Source: Rhynchopus sp. YZ270_cl-10
Taxonomy: Eukaryota > Euglenozoa > Diplonemea > Diplonemida > Diplonemidae
Assembly (NCBI GenBank): GCA_964035575.1
Contig: OZ037924.1
Span: 1,054,001-1,118,000 of the forward strand
Reading direction: 5' to 3'
DNA length: 64,000 bases
This document shows, piece by piece, positions 1 through 10,132 of this stretch. Position numbers and translations under genes: made by a program. The notes beneath the pieces are model-generated. The model had not been told where the DNA came from and ran no database searches. It was given only the letters and a program-made list of their open reading frames with translations. Every line of letters starts with the position of its first letter. Position 1 is the first letter of the stretch.

Positions 1-1411
1 AAAAAAACCCATTCCGAGCTTTCTCCCCACACAAGCGGTCGTCGCACGCGCTTCGCGCGCGCGACTCCCTGTCAAAATTCTGGACAAGTACAAAAAAACC
101 CCCACACATATGTCGGACCAGAAAAATAGGTCCATAATAAAAAAAAATCCCAAAAGGTCCATAATTGTTCTGGTCCATCATTATTCTGGTCCATGTTATT
201 TCTGGTCCATATTTTTTCAAAAGACGGTATTTGTCTTTTAGAGAGGGGGAGGTACACACCTTCGTTTTTCTCAAAGTAAAAAAAAAATATCAAATCATTG
301 CTTTTCATTTTTCAAAAAAAAAAAAAACAAACAAAAAGCAACAGTTTCTCTACTCCGTGGTTCTCGTTTGAGGTTGCGCAGGCAAAAGAGTCAGGCCAGG
401 GAGCCACCCCAAACAAAGCTCGAAATCTGTTGTGCTCATGTCCTCATTAAGTATCAAGTCCTTCGGGTTGCGGTCTTTGTGAGGCGTGTGTATCTCAGAT
501 TAGTTTACGTTGGGCCCCGCACTGCGAATGGTGGAAATCCTTTCCACGTAGAACAACAAGAAAACGTGGTCAGAGGCAGGGGGTCAGGTGCATGAACCGA
601 CCTATATGAACCCACCTATGCTGTCGGCTGGTAGTGCGTATGATGTGGGTATCGTACCAGCTATTGGATCGCTGACGTGCCATGGAGAGTGATCTGTTCT
701 TTCCTCTCTTTGGGAGAAAGGGTGCATTGTGTTGACCCTCTCAAATGCTTTCAGTTCTGTGAACTGAAGGTTTCTGAAGCTAACTCTCTTTTTTTTTGAT
801 TCTTTTTTCTTCTTCGCTTCCAACAAGGTGTCGAAGAACGCCAAGCTCTTCTACTTCATCTTACAAACCTACAAACCCCTCCCCCGCACCAATTTTTTTT
901 TTTTTTGAAAAATATATTGTTAGAGTAGTGTAGTTGCCCTCTTGTGTTAGCCACATCAGTGCGGTCTCCACTTTCTCTTCTTTTTCTTCCTTTTTCCTTC
1001 CCCGTTGCCGAGAACTTGAATTGATGTACGCGCCTATCTTGTCGCGATGTATCTCTCGAGCTTTCGTCCCCTCCCTTTTGATTAATTCTTCCCTATTTTC
1101 TTCCCTATTTTTGGGACTACATTATATCATCAAAAAAGAACACCATTTGTTGTTTGGACGTTTTTATCATAAACATTCCTGTCGCATTGCCCACGCCCCC
1201 ATACTTTTGAATATTCCGATGAAAGTATATGAATCTAATATTCCGCTTTTCTGTTGCTTCATCAGTCAAAACTACATTACCACGCACGACAATACGGCAC
1301 CAGCAAACTGTCTCCTGGTCTACCTTTTTTTTTCTTTGCTCCTCCTCACCTCCTCCTCCACTCCACTCCACTCCTCCAAGAAAAGGTGATCATATATTTT
1401 GGTCACAAAAA
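1..1411. other. gene-free stretch with terminal hairpin repeat
   Basis: No convincing gene. Bases 12-75 hold a hairpin-bearing repeat (palindromic GCGCTTCGCGCGCGC) that recurs in inverted orientation near 63.70-63.76 kb. Bases 117-215 carry several loose copies of TTCTGGTCCAT. At 851-866 there is a TTCATCTTACAAAC motif like the core of the dispersed hairpin modules. Short open frames here are low-complexity. Confidence 0.5.
1339..1379 (+). promoter_or_regulatory. pyrimidine-rich leader of glycosidase-like gene
   Basis: A CT-rich tract ends about 35 bases before the start codon at 1412. Similar tracts sit before most genes in this window, so it is probably 5' UTR or core promoter. Its function is inferred from position only. 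Confidence 0.4.
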
Positions 1412-3538
1412 ATGCAACTGCTACTACCGCTTCTTGCTGTTCTCAGCGATGTTCACATGCTGTGTACAGAACCCAACGACCTGGTCGACTTGATGCGTGC
1501 GATCAACCCTTCCGCAACGTACACCTGCGTCAACACCAGCCTCGACGCTGTTGTCGCTGCCGCTGCTGCAGGAGACAGCGTTCTTTCGCTTGCTTCAGGG
1601 TACCCTACAAAGACGACCGACGTCTCTGCTGCCACCCTCAGCACTATCGCAAGCAAAGGACTCAAGGCGTACATCGAATACCCAACGGCAAACCAGAGCA
1701 CCTCTGTCCTGCAGCGGGCCGTCGTCGCCTCCACAGGGCTCTTCGCGACACTGCAGAAGGATCGTTTGCTGAACCCCCATGCTGTGCCTTTCACTGATAT
1801 GACCGGAGTTGTTCCTGTGGATAAGGTGTATCTGTTTTTTGCGAAGGTTGCAGGGTATGACACCGCGGTGGATGGACTGCCGACGACAGGGGTGGTGCCG
1901 TTTCTGTTTGAGGCCAAGGGGGTGATGTTCGGGGCTACGCAGATTTCGAAGTTCCGTACGCAGAGGTACGCACCGAATGCGGCGTGGAGTGAAGTGCTTG
2001 ATGTGATTCTGTCGTACGCAAACATCATCCCAAATGGTACTGCCCCTTCGTCAATGCGGTGGTCCCCCGATGTTTTCCCTGCATTTAACGCAACGGAAAC
2101 TCTCCCTGCTTTGGCAGAAACCGACGCTGTGACCCTCGGAGTGAATTGGTGGGTAACCGCCGGGATGATTCCGGATGCAGAGCGTACCTACTTTGCGTTA
2201 GCGAATGAAGGAAAGTCGAACGTCCACTTCCCCCCTTTTAATGGGTCCGCGACAGGGCGTATGGGAGTCTTCGAGGGCTTCCAAAGCTCAATCGATTTGG
2301 ATGGAAACCAGCCAACGTCGTTCGCGCTCCGCGATGATTGCATGACGGAGACCGCAATGTCCTTCGCCATCCTCAATGCTGTGCAGAAAACCAAGACCAG
2401 CAACGCAGCGAAACTCAGCAAGAACATTCTCGACTACGCCTGGGTCCACGGTGGGTACTCCCAGGCCTGGGTGCCTGGGGTTGGGACAAACAAAAAGGGC
2501 GACTACTTTGGGATGCTGTCGTGGTCCTCCAACGACGTTTCGTACAACGAATTCTACAAGGACGACAGTGCACGTGGACTTCTTGCTGGCATGCTCACTG
2601 CAGGGGTCTTGCAGGATAGATCCTGGGATTCAACCATTGCTCTCGGAATTCTTGCAAACCTCCGTTGGACCGGAGTCAACGGATTCGGACCGAACGCCGG
2701 ACACTTCGACAAGATGGCTGCAGCTGGGTGGGAGTCCATGTACGACTCCTCACCTGCCCCGACCTATTCCCCACACTACCAGTCATACCTCTGGGCAGTT
2801 TTCCTATGGGGCTACAAAGTGTCTGGCTACCAGCCCCTCTACGACCGGGCCTACGCTGCCATCAAAATCATGATGACAAACTACCCAAAGAAGTGGATCC
2901 CCACCTCGAACGGCATTACAATGCAGAGGGCCCGTATGATTCTGCCTCTTGCTTGGCTGGTCCGCGTCACTGATACCGAAGAGACGAGGGGGTGGCTGCA
3001 AACCATCGTCGATGGTTTGATGACCAGACAACAGAAGTGCGGTGCCTTTATGGAAGAGGTCAGCGCTGCTGGATGGGGTGGTGCTGCGAGGGTGCCGGAC
3101 AACTCCAACTATGGAACCTTTGAGGCTCCGTTGAACCAGGTGAACACAGACCCGGTTGCGGATATGCTGTACACACAGAACTTTGCGTTGCTTGGCCTGC
3201 ACGAGGCGGCTGCGATTCTCCCGCAGTACCAGGCAGCTGCCGATAAAATCGCTGATTTCATGGTCCGCATCCAGTCACGCAGCACCGCTCACCCCGAGCT
3301 GAACGGTGGCTACATGCGTGCATTTGACTTCAGCAAATGGGAGGTGTGGGCGTCGGACGCTGACCTCGGGTGGGGTGCCTGGTCCATTGAGACCGGGTGG
3401 ACGCAGAGCTGGGTGACCACAACCCTTGGTATGCGTGTCCTCGGTGTTAATCTGTGGGATGCATCGATGCAGGACACCAGCACCGTCAAGGAGTCCTTTG
3501 AGGAGTGGATCCCATTCATGTTCCCGAAGAAAAACTAA
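1412..3538 (+). CDS. secreted glycosidase-like protein, (alpha/alpha)6-barrel type
   Basis: A 708-residue protein. An in-frame ATG lies upstream at 1229, but 1412 is chosen because it has an A-rich context (AAAAAATGC), follows the pyrimidine tract and opens with a hydrophobic signal peptide (residues 1-18). Residues 20-240 form a mixed alpha/beta region. From about residue 244 (GVNWWVTAGM) to the end, the protein is a series of aromatic- and glycine-rich helical hairpins, with acidic residues at 308 (DDCMTE) and near 380 (YNEFYKDDSARG). This is the look of six-hairpin glycosidases. Several N-x-S/T sequons suit secretion. It probably acts on extracellular carbohydrate, but the exact glycoside hydrolase family and substrate are not recognised. 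It reads as one uninterrupted exon. A second secreted protein with a probable helical barrel, the DUF5703 gene at 6991, lies two genes downstream. Confidence 0.6.
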   Translation: MQLLLPLLAVLSDVHMLCTEPNDLVDLMRAINPSATYTCVNTSLDAVVAAAAAGDSVLSLASGYPTKTTDVSAATLSTIASKGLKAYIEYPTANQSTSVLQRAVVASTGLFATLQKDRLLNPHAVPFTDMTGVVPVDKVYLFFAKVAGYDTAVDGLPTTGVVPFLFEAKGVMFGATQISKFRTQRYAPNAAWSEVLDVILSYANIIPNGTAPSSMRWSPDVFPAFNATETLPALAETDAVTLGVNWWVTAGMIPDAERTYFALANEGKSNVHFPPFNGSATGRMGVFEGFQSSIDLDGNQPTSFALRDDCMTETAMSFAILNAVQKTKTSNAAKLSKNILDYAWVHGGYSQAWVPGVGTNKKGDYFGMLSWSSNDVSYNEFYKDDSARGLLAGMLTAGVLQDRSWDSTIALGILANLRWTGVNGFGPNAGHFDKMAAAGWESMYDSSPAPTYSPHYQSYLWAVFLWGYKVSGYQPLYDRAYAAIKIMMTNYPKKWIPTSNGITMQRARMILPLAWLVRVTDTEETRGWLQTIVDGLMTRQQKCGAFMEEVSAAGWGGAARVPDNSNYGTFEAPLNQVNTDPVADMLYTQNFALLGLHEAAAILPQYQAAADKIADFMVRIQSRSTAHPELNGGYMRAFDFSKWEVWASDADLGWGAWSIETGWTQSWVTTTLGMRVLGVNLWDASMQDTSTVKESFEEWIPFMFPKKN

Positions 3539-5010
3539 AAACAGATGTTGGAAATTATGGAATGGTGTTTGGTGGAAAAAAAAATATTCGCTGTTTCCTG
3601 TGGTCGTGCAACCCGTGTGATTCTCCCAAAAGCATGCTTGAACCCACATAGACCCGTTTTGAATGTAGAGTGATGTTTTGCTTGTGCTTGCGATCTGTTA
3701 GGGTCGGAAGTGCAGGCAAATGTTGTTCTACCAAAGCTGAGCGACGTGGTCTGGTGGGAAGGAGCTGACCTTTGGGAGCTTTCTTTATGATTTTTTTTGT
3801 GTCTTTTAATTCGCTGTTTTCCTCGGGCGGCACAGCACACCCTGCAAGTACGAACGGGCGTGGACAGTACAGTAGTGACATCACACAAAACTGCCTCGTT
3901 CCCAACGTTCTCCTGGTGGCAGCTGTTCCTCCCTTTCGAAACGAAAAAAAAAAAACAAAACTGGGTCACCATTGTTCTTCTCGAACCCAGAAAATGAAAA
4001 TAAAAGAAAATGCAGTGTCTTTGTGTCTTCATAAAGCAGCAGTGTCCGCCTATGAACGGTGAGGTGTTTGCACTTTTCAACTTCTTTTTTGTTCCTGGAT
4101 TCATTTGCAGCGAGAAAAATAATGTTTGCATTATTTTGTGGGAGGTGCTTTCCCTCTTTACTGATACTAACGTGACATCCTTCCCCCCCCTGTTGCGCAC
4201 TTTGTTATCTACCTTTTTACGCCCTCGCAGGTGGCGCGCACTCGCACCTAGTGAAGCAAACCGATTAAGGAAGTCTCTTGTGGGAAATTTTATCGTCGGT
4301 CGAAAGCTGCTCTTTTTTCTGTTTTTTTTTTGTTTTGTTCAACGTTTTATTCTTTTTGATGGCCACAGTGCCAAACCAAAACTACAAGATGGATTTTGAA
4401 CTTTTGAGCAAAACAAACCCCTTTCCTGCCTATTTATCTTTTTTCGGGCAAATTTTTTTTTTTTTGTAAAAATTTAAAAAAGATACTGTGAGCACTGAGA
4501 GGCACACACACGCACAACTCTCTTATCTTTTCTCTTCTTTGTCGGGATGATATTTATTTTTTTCTTTCTTCTCATCCACATTCCCCTCGCTCCCTCAAAG
4601 CACTGCTCCCCCCCCCCTTCACCTTTCAAATCTTTCAACAAAGCTACAAACTCTGGGTGGAAGGCTGAGGTTCTTCAACAATGAAATACCACTACTCTTA
4701 TCGTAGCTTTACTCATCCAATGATGGGAAGACAAGCCAATTTATTGGTCTGGCACACTAAATGCACACACGCACTGTACACCCTATCCGATATCCGATAT
4801 CAAAAATAGGCTGAGATTCATTCTTTCCAGCGCTTCCTTTCTCTTACAATGGTCTCGGTCCTCCTCTGTCACGGCAAATATCTACCTTTCGCTTTGCCAA
4901 GGGTATGTCCGGATCTTGGCATTCGAGGTGCACCCCTCCACTCCCTCTTTTCCATCTTACAAAACCACATCTCAGCTTCTCGTATTCCACACAAAAAACA
5001 ACACTACAAA
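3539..5010. other. spacer without gene
   Basis: AT-rich spacer with many T and A runs and no credible reading frame. Near its end, 4661-4680 and 4807-4830 contain GGCTGAGRTTC motifs that resemble the right arm of the dispersed hairpin modules. A pyrimidine tract (4927-4955) precedes the next gene. Confidence 0.5.
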
Positions 5011-6036
5011 ATGGCCAAGCAGGTTGCACGCACTGCGCTTGACGAGCTCAGCAGCGGAGGTGCCTTTAAGCGTGCCGACTCGACCTTCCGCAACTGGGTG
5101 AAGCCTGGTGGCGAGCACCCGCCTGCGTCAGGGCGCTACCACCTCTACGCGAGCTACGCCTGCCCGTGGGCGTCGCGTTGCCTTGCCGTGCGCAGCCTGC
5201 GTGGGCTCACCAACGCCATTTCTGTCAGCATCGTGCACCCTACCTGGCAGAAGACCCGCCCCGACGACAGCGAGGACACCCACAACGGCTGGGTCTTTGC
5301 CAACCCTGGCGGCGAAAACTTCACCTCCACCGCAGGGCATGGGTCCTTCCCTGCAGACTTCAAGAACGCAACCGTGGACCACGTTCTCAACAAACGTTCC
5401 ATTCGCGACGTCTACGAGCACGTAGGGTACACAGGAAAGTACACAGTGCCAATCCTCTTCGACAAGGAGACCAACACCATTGTCAACAACGAGAGCACCG
5501 ACATCATCCGCATGCTGGGGGAAGGGTTTGCTGAGTTCGAGGAGGACCCCGCAAACGACGTTGTGCTGTTCCCGGAGGACAACGACGGGGAGGCGAAGAA
5601 GGTGGACGACCGTATCTACAACAGCCTCAACAACGGCGTCTACCGTGCAGGCTTTGCACAGTCCCAGGCTGCCTTCGACACTGCGGTCAACGAGCTTTTC
5701 GACACCCTCGACTGGTTGGAGGAGAGGCTCAGCAAATCGCGCTTTCTCCTGGGCAACACGCTCACAGCGTCGGACCTGCGTGCCTACGTGACCTTGGTGA
5801 GATTCGACCCCGTCTACGTGGTGTACTTCAAGTGTTCGAAGAAGATGATCAGGGAATACCCCAACGTGTACGCATACACCCGCGACATCCACCAGCACCC
5901 TAGGATCGGTGTCACGACGGAGATGAACCACATCAGGACTCACTACTTCACATCGCACACAACGCTCAACGCGTATTCGATCATCCCACCGTACACGACC
6001 GACATGGACCTGCCTCACAACCGTGCAGAGATGTAG
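5011..6036 (+). CDS. glutathionyl-hydroquinone reductase (Xi-class GST)
   Basis: A 341-residue single-exon protein of the ECM4/YqjG family. These enzymes reduce glutathionyl-hydroquinones to hydroquinones and release glutathione disulfide. The N-terminal thioredoxin-like half shows the family signature C51-P-W-A in YACPWASR, the catalytic cysteine site. It is followed by the TVPILFDK and NNESTDIIRM segments that bind glutathione in GSTs, and then an all-helical C-terminal half ending in the family-typical H-x-R-x-G-V and N-H-I-x-x-H-Y-F pattern. Length matches the family (about 310-370). I chose the ATG at 5011 (ACAAAATGGC context). The frame stays open to 4849, but that stretch is low-quality leader. 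No targeting signal is obvious, so it is probably cytosolic. Confidence 0.9.
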   Translation: MAKQVARTALDELSSGGAFKRADSTFRNWVKPGGEHPPASGRYHLYASYACPWASRCLAVRSLRGLTNAISVSIVHPTWQKTRPDDSEDTHNGWVFANPGGENFTSTAGHGSFPADFKNATVDHVLNKRSIRDVYEHVGYTGKYTVPILFDKETNTIVNNESTDIIRMLGEGFAEFEEDPANDVVLFPEDNDGEAKKVDDRIYNSLNNGVYRAGFAQSQAAFDTAVNELFDTLDWLEERLSKSRFLLGNTLTASDLRAYVTLVRFDPVYVVYFKCSKKMIREYPNVYAYTRDIHQHPRIGVTTEMNHIRTHYFTSHTTLNAYSIIPPYTTDMDLPHNRAEM

Positions 6037-6897
6037 GTGACCTAGGGATAGTGAGGTTAAAGATACAACCGGGTTTCAAGGTTTCAAAGGGCTTACAGAT
6101 ATTTCACACAACGTTTCTTTGCTGTTTTCTTGCTTTTCCTGGACCATTCTTTATGGGAAAAGGATGTGTTCAATTCGGCTAACTCTCTTTTTTCTTTTCT
6201 TGTTATGGGGAGGGTTCACACTTCACCGGTCGAGGTGCGTTTTCACCACAACCTCCCCCTTATGTTGTCTTTATTGTTTTTTATTATTGTTTGCAGGGGT
6301 GGGGGAACACAACAAAAAAATGAAAAGTAGGAGATGCGGGTTTTCACTTTTTTTTTGGTTTCGTTCCCCCGGTTGTCTCTTTCGTTCACAGCAGGCTGTA
6401 ACTGAGTAACTGAGAGATGATTTTTCGGGTTTAAGAGATGGTAAAAGGTGCTTTTTTGCACTCCAAAAAAACCTTTCTCCTCTGTTCCCCTTCATTGTTC
6501 TTGAGACAGACGCATTTTCTTTCTCCAAGGTGTTTATTTTAGTTAGCTGCTGATGAACATAACGATCTCTCTTGTGTGGTAGTCAGGTGGTCACGTCTTT
6601 TTGTCATTGTCAATAATGTGACTCAGAGAGCAGGAGAGCGCGCAGTTCATCAGCAAAACTAATTCTTTTTTGTTTTAATGGCCGTTTGCGCAATGAGAGA
6701 TACTTTTTCGGTACTTATTTTCGATTTTTTTTTCCTCTTTCTTTTTCTTCCATCCTACAGGCTAACTCTAATTGTGTTGCAATCCTCTTGATGTTTAATT
6801 TACTCATGAAACAAATAAAACTGCGCAGCACAATTTTTTTTTTCTTTCTCTCTCACAAAATACAAAACAAAGCCCACCCCCTCCCATTTTCCAATAC

Positions 6898-6933
<36 letters not shown>

Positions 6934-6990
6934 CCCCCCACCATTTCTATCTCTTTCACCCCTTAGGACTTCTTTTACCAATTTTAAAAA
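6037..6990. other. spacer without gene
   Basis: AT-rich spacer with T runs. Nothing coding is supported. It ends in a CT dinucleotide tract before the next gene. Confidence 0.5.
6897..6942 (+). repeat. (CT)n/poly-C leader microsatellite
   Basis: About fifteen CT units followed by a run of C, 50 bases before the start codon at 6991. It is both a microsatellite and the local version of the pyrimidine leader found before most genes here. Confidence 0.7.
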
Positions 6991-9195
6991 ATGGCTTTTC
7001 TTTTTGTTCTTCTGAGCATTCCTGCTGTGTCAGCAGTGTGCACCACATGGGATACCGACCCTGTTGCTTGCGTGAGACGTTACAATGTGCGATGGGATGA
7101 TCTTCATCCTGATACTAATATATCTTACGTTAACACAATGCCTATAGGCAACCAGGTAGGTGGCGCCAATGTGTGGACCAACGGCAAGGACACCGTCACA
7201 TTGATGCTGTCCTCACAACACGCCTGGAATGAGGGTGCGCAGCTGATCAAAATAGGTCGTGTGGACCTGACGTACACCCCGCGCCCCTCCCCGCTTCCAT
7301 TCTCCCAAGAAATGGATCTCGGGACAGGGACCGTGAAGATATCGATTGGAGCGCTTCGGGTTGAGGTGTGGATGGATGCGGATGGCAATGCTGCTGTTGT
7401 TTCGCATTCTTCTGTGGATAAAACTGTGTTTAAGGTGTCCAGCAAGGTAGTGTTAGTACGAACAGAGGAAACGCAGTACGCTGGGGTATTCGAGTGCAGA
7501 GATAACTACAGCATCAGCCCGGATGTGTTGATCAGTGGAAATGGGGACACTTTTACACACCTCTTCTATCATAGGAATGAACAGAACTATGCGGGGCAAG
7601 ACTACTTCGCGGATATGATTGCCGAGCAGAATTTGGGGAAAGCGGCGCACGAATCAGTACCGAACAAGCTGTACAATAGAACCTCCGGTGCAGCAGTGTC
7701 CGAAGGAGACAGCCAAGTGGTTGTGACCTTCCTCACCGCGCAGACCGCAACCCAGGAGGAATACGTCGCGCAGCTGAAGGCATCGATAAATCTGCGTCCG
7801 TCGAAGACCGCGCACGACAACTTCTACAAGACGTTGTGGGAGCTGTCGCATATCGAGCTTGAGGACACCCTGGTCAGCTCAAAGTACTTCATACAACGTT
7901 ATATGCAGACCATCCAGGCCCGCGCGCCTTTTCCCATTAAGTTTAATGGTCTAATTTTCACTGCAAACAAACCGCCGAAGGTGGACTTCCGGGAGTGGGG
8001 GGGACGGAATTGGTGGCAAAATGCGCGGCTGTCGTACTACAATATGTTCACCTCTGGGGATTATGAACAGGTCGAGAACTTCCTTGAGTCCTACTATCGC
8101 ACGCTGCCTATGGCTAAGGCACGCACCGCGCATTACTACAACTTCACCGGCGCATTTTGGGTGGAATACTCCGACGCCCTCTTCGGCACGCAACACTCCA
8201 AAAGCTACGGCTGCGGCCGCGCCGGCAAAACCGACCCACCCTACTGGTGGAATGCGGACATCTGGAACTCCTATAACATGCAGGGGTCGCTCGACCTTTC
8301 TCTGTTCACCCTCGATTTTTACGTTGCAACGGGTAACCCAAAATATGTCGAAATTGCTGTCGAGGTGATTCAATTTTTTATGAACTGGCGGAAAGAGCTG
8401 GATGCTGATGGGAGAATCATTTTGTTCCCTTCTCAAGCACTGGAGACGTGGCAGTGTCCTGGGTACCCTGTCAATGCGACAACCTGCGTCACGAATGACA
8501 TGCCAACTGTTGCGGGTCTCATTGCCGTTGTTGAAAAGCTTCTCACCAGCGGCTACGGGAGCTCCTCCCAACGCGACATTTGGACGGCCTACCAAGCGAT
8601 CCTCCCAGAAATGCCCATCGCAGTCCGACCAGGCTCCTACTATGCCTCGCTGCTCCCAGCCCAGATCCTCCCGACGAACGGAATGAACGTCGAAAACACA
8701 GAGCTCTACGCAGTGCACCCGTACAGAAGGTTTACCGCAGCCCGCAAAGGGGTGGACCTCCTGCCGGCCACGATTGCGTATGATATTCGGTGGTTCCAGG
8801 CGGACCAAGGGTGGGATCAATGTATCATGGACGCAGCGTTGTTGGGGATGGCGGATGAGTTTAAAAAGCTAGCCTTCAACCGTGCGAATGTAACCGATGC
8901 GGTGGGGTATAGGTTTCCTGGGTTCATGCAGCACTACCAGGATTACCAGCCATCGGCAGACCACCTCGCAAACCTCAACAACGGCATCAGCTATGCCCTC
9001 CTCCAGCAGGACGACACCGCAGCCCACGGCCTGCGCCTCCTCCCCGCCTGGCCGTGCTCCTGGGACGTCGACTTCAAGGTACACGGCGCGCTGAACACCA
9101 CGATAACAGGAAGCTTAGTCAACGGTACACTCTCCTACACCGTGTCCCCCCTCTCCCGAGCGAAAGATGTGTCGGCGGCGCCGTGTCAGTATTGA
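6991..9195 (+). CDS. secreted DUF5703-domain protein, probable glycoside hydrolase
   Basis: A 734-residue protein in one exon with a cleavable signal peptide (residues 1-15, ending near AVSA). The N-terminal part carries the DUF5703 signature: YNVRWDDLHPD, then a conserved MPIGNQVGGANVW, then a dAWNEGAQLIKIGRVDLT stretch. The remainder (about residue 260 on) has the aromatic helical hairpins of (alpha/alpha)6-barrel enzymes, such as FREWGGRNWWQNARLSYYNM and PPYWWNADIWNSYNMQGSLD, consistent with a GH95-like or debranching-type fold. DUF5703 proteins are common in polysaccharide-degrading bacteria and some fungi. Substrate is unknown. The start has good context (AAAAAATGGC) just after a CT tract. 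A GA-repeat follows the stop codon. Confidence 0.75.
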   Translation: MAFLFVLLSIPAVSAVCTTWDTDPVACVRRYNVRWDDLHPDTNISYVNTMPIGNQVGGANVWTNGKDTVTLMLSSQHAWNEGAQLIKIGRVDLTYTPRPSPLPFSQEMDLGTGTVKISIGALRVEVWMDADGNAAVVSHSSVDKTVFKVSSKVVLVRTEETQYAGVFECRDNYSISPDVLISGNGDTFTHLFYHRNEQNYAGQDYFADMIAEQNLGKAAHESVPNKLYNRTSGAAVSEGDSQVVVTFLTAQTATQEEYVAQLKASINLRPSKTAHDNFYKTLWELSHIELEDTLVSSKYFIQRYMQTIQARAPFPIKFNGLIFTANKPPKVDFREWGGRNWWQNARLSYYNMFTSGDYEQVENFLESYYRTLPMAKARTAHYYNFTGAFWVEYSDALFGTQHSKSYGCGRAGKTDPPYWWNADIWNSYNMQGSLDLSLFTLDFYVATGNPKYVEIAVEVIQFFMNWRKELDADGRIILFPSQALETWQCPGYPVNATTCVTNDMPTVAGLIAVVEKLLTSGYGSSSQRDIWTAYQAILPEMPIAVRPGSYYASLLPAQILPTNGMNVENTELYAVHPYRRFTAARKGVDLLPATIAYDIRWFQADQGWDQCIMDAALLGMADEFKKLAFNRANVTDAVGYRFPGFMQHYQDYQPSADHLANLNNGISYALLQQDDTAAHGLRLLPAWPCSWDVDFKVHGALNTTITGSLVNGTLSYTVSPLSRAKDVSAAPCQY

Positions 9196-10132
9196 GGTGG
9201 AGAGAGCGCGAGAGAGAGAGAGAGAGAGTAGGAAGAATCCCGGGGAGGTGAGATCGGGGAAACGCAAAAACCAAAATGTGGAAATTCTGATTGGTGTTTG
9301 TGTTTGTGTTCTCAATTCCCCTTCCAACCTTACTTGAGTAAGTGGCAAAAATTAATAGCCTCTGTTTAAAGCTATTTCGAGATTCTGATAGATCCCTAGA
9401 TCTCCCTAGACGTAGCTAAGCTACTTCACTAGTGACTTTAAAGGGTTGATAAAGGACAGGTGTTTTTGAGAGTTTCCGCTCTTCATGATGTTTTGCAATG
9501 CAGTGAGGTGTTTCTTCTTTTGGAGTCCCCATGTAAATTATTTTTTCGAGAAAAAAATATGTGGAATCTTTTTAGCGGTTTTTCTTTCATTATTTAGGGT
9601 GCGCGTAAAAGAGGCTGAGGTTCATTACTGACTTCTTTTTCTTTTTGAGGTGATTGCGATTCACCAACTTTTTGCTTTCCCCCCCGCATGACATAAAGTA
9701 AATGACTTTGACTTGTTTAGTTTTCCTTTGTGGATCCATCATTATACCACAAAAGTAAAACTACCAAACCAAAAACAAACCAAGTCATGTACTTCACCGT
9801 CGTGCGCGTTCCCTACCCCACCCTACCCCCTTCCCAGAGCGAAAAAAAAAATGCATTTCGACATCTGGCGAGCGCAGAGGCAACTCATAGAGCTCCTCTC
9901 CTTTATTTTGTTTGTTTGTTTTTTCCACAAAAAAATAAAACGATACCCCCCTGCCTCCCTCTCAAATACATTCTCCACATATTGTGTGAGGGTGATTCGC
10001 ACTTCCCTTCTTGCACTTTTTTGCCCCCCCTCGTTCATTCACACCAAATATCTTATCATTTTTTCTCTCTCCTTTACTCCCCCCTCACAGAGTGTTGGGG
10101 TCATCCTCCCCCTCCCCCCTCATAAAGACAAA
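9196..10132. other. spacer upstream of myosin
   Basis: Begins with a GA repeat (9205-9228). Holds a GAGGCTGAGGTTCATT motif at 9611-9626, like the right arm of the dispersed hairpin modules, and a small inverted-repeat element at 9686-9805. The open frame extending upstream of the myosin start is low-complexity and is not taken as coding. Confidence 0.45.
9686..9805. mobile_element. small imperfect inverted-repeat element (MITE-like)
   Basis: The ends, GCATGACATAAAGTAAATGA and the reverse complement of TCATGTACTTCACCGTCGTG, match imperfectly over about 25 bases. The right end closely resembles the terminal repeat of the element at 25974-26239, so this may be a decayed relative. No clear target duplication. 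Confidence 0.4.

Noticed and set aside
5128-6018. A 296-codon minus-strand frame
   Set aside because: Shadow of the glutathionyl-hydroquinone reductase; no family features, and G+C-rich codons on the + strand account for it.
7951-8820. A 289-codon minus-strand frame
   Set aside because: Shadow of the DUF5703 gene.
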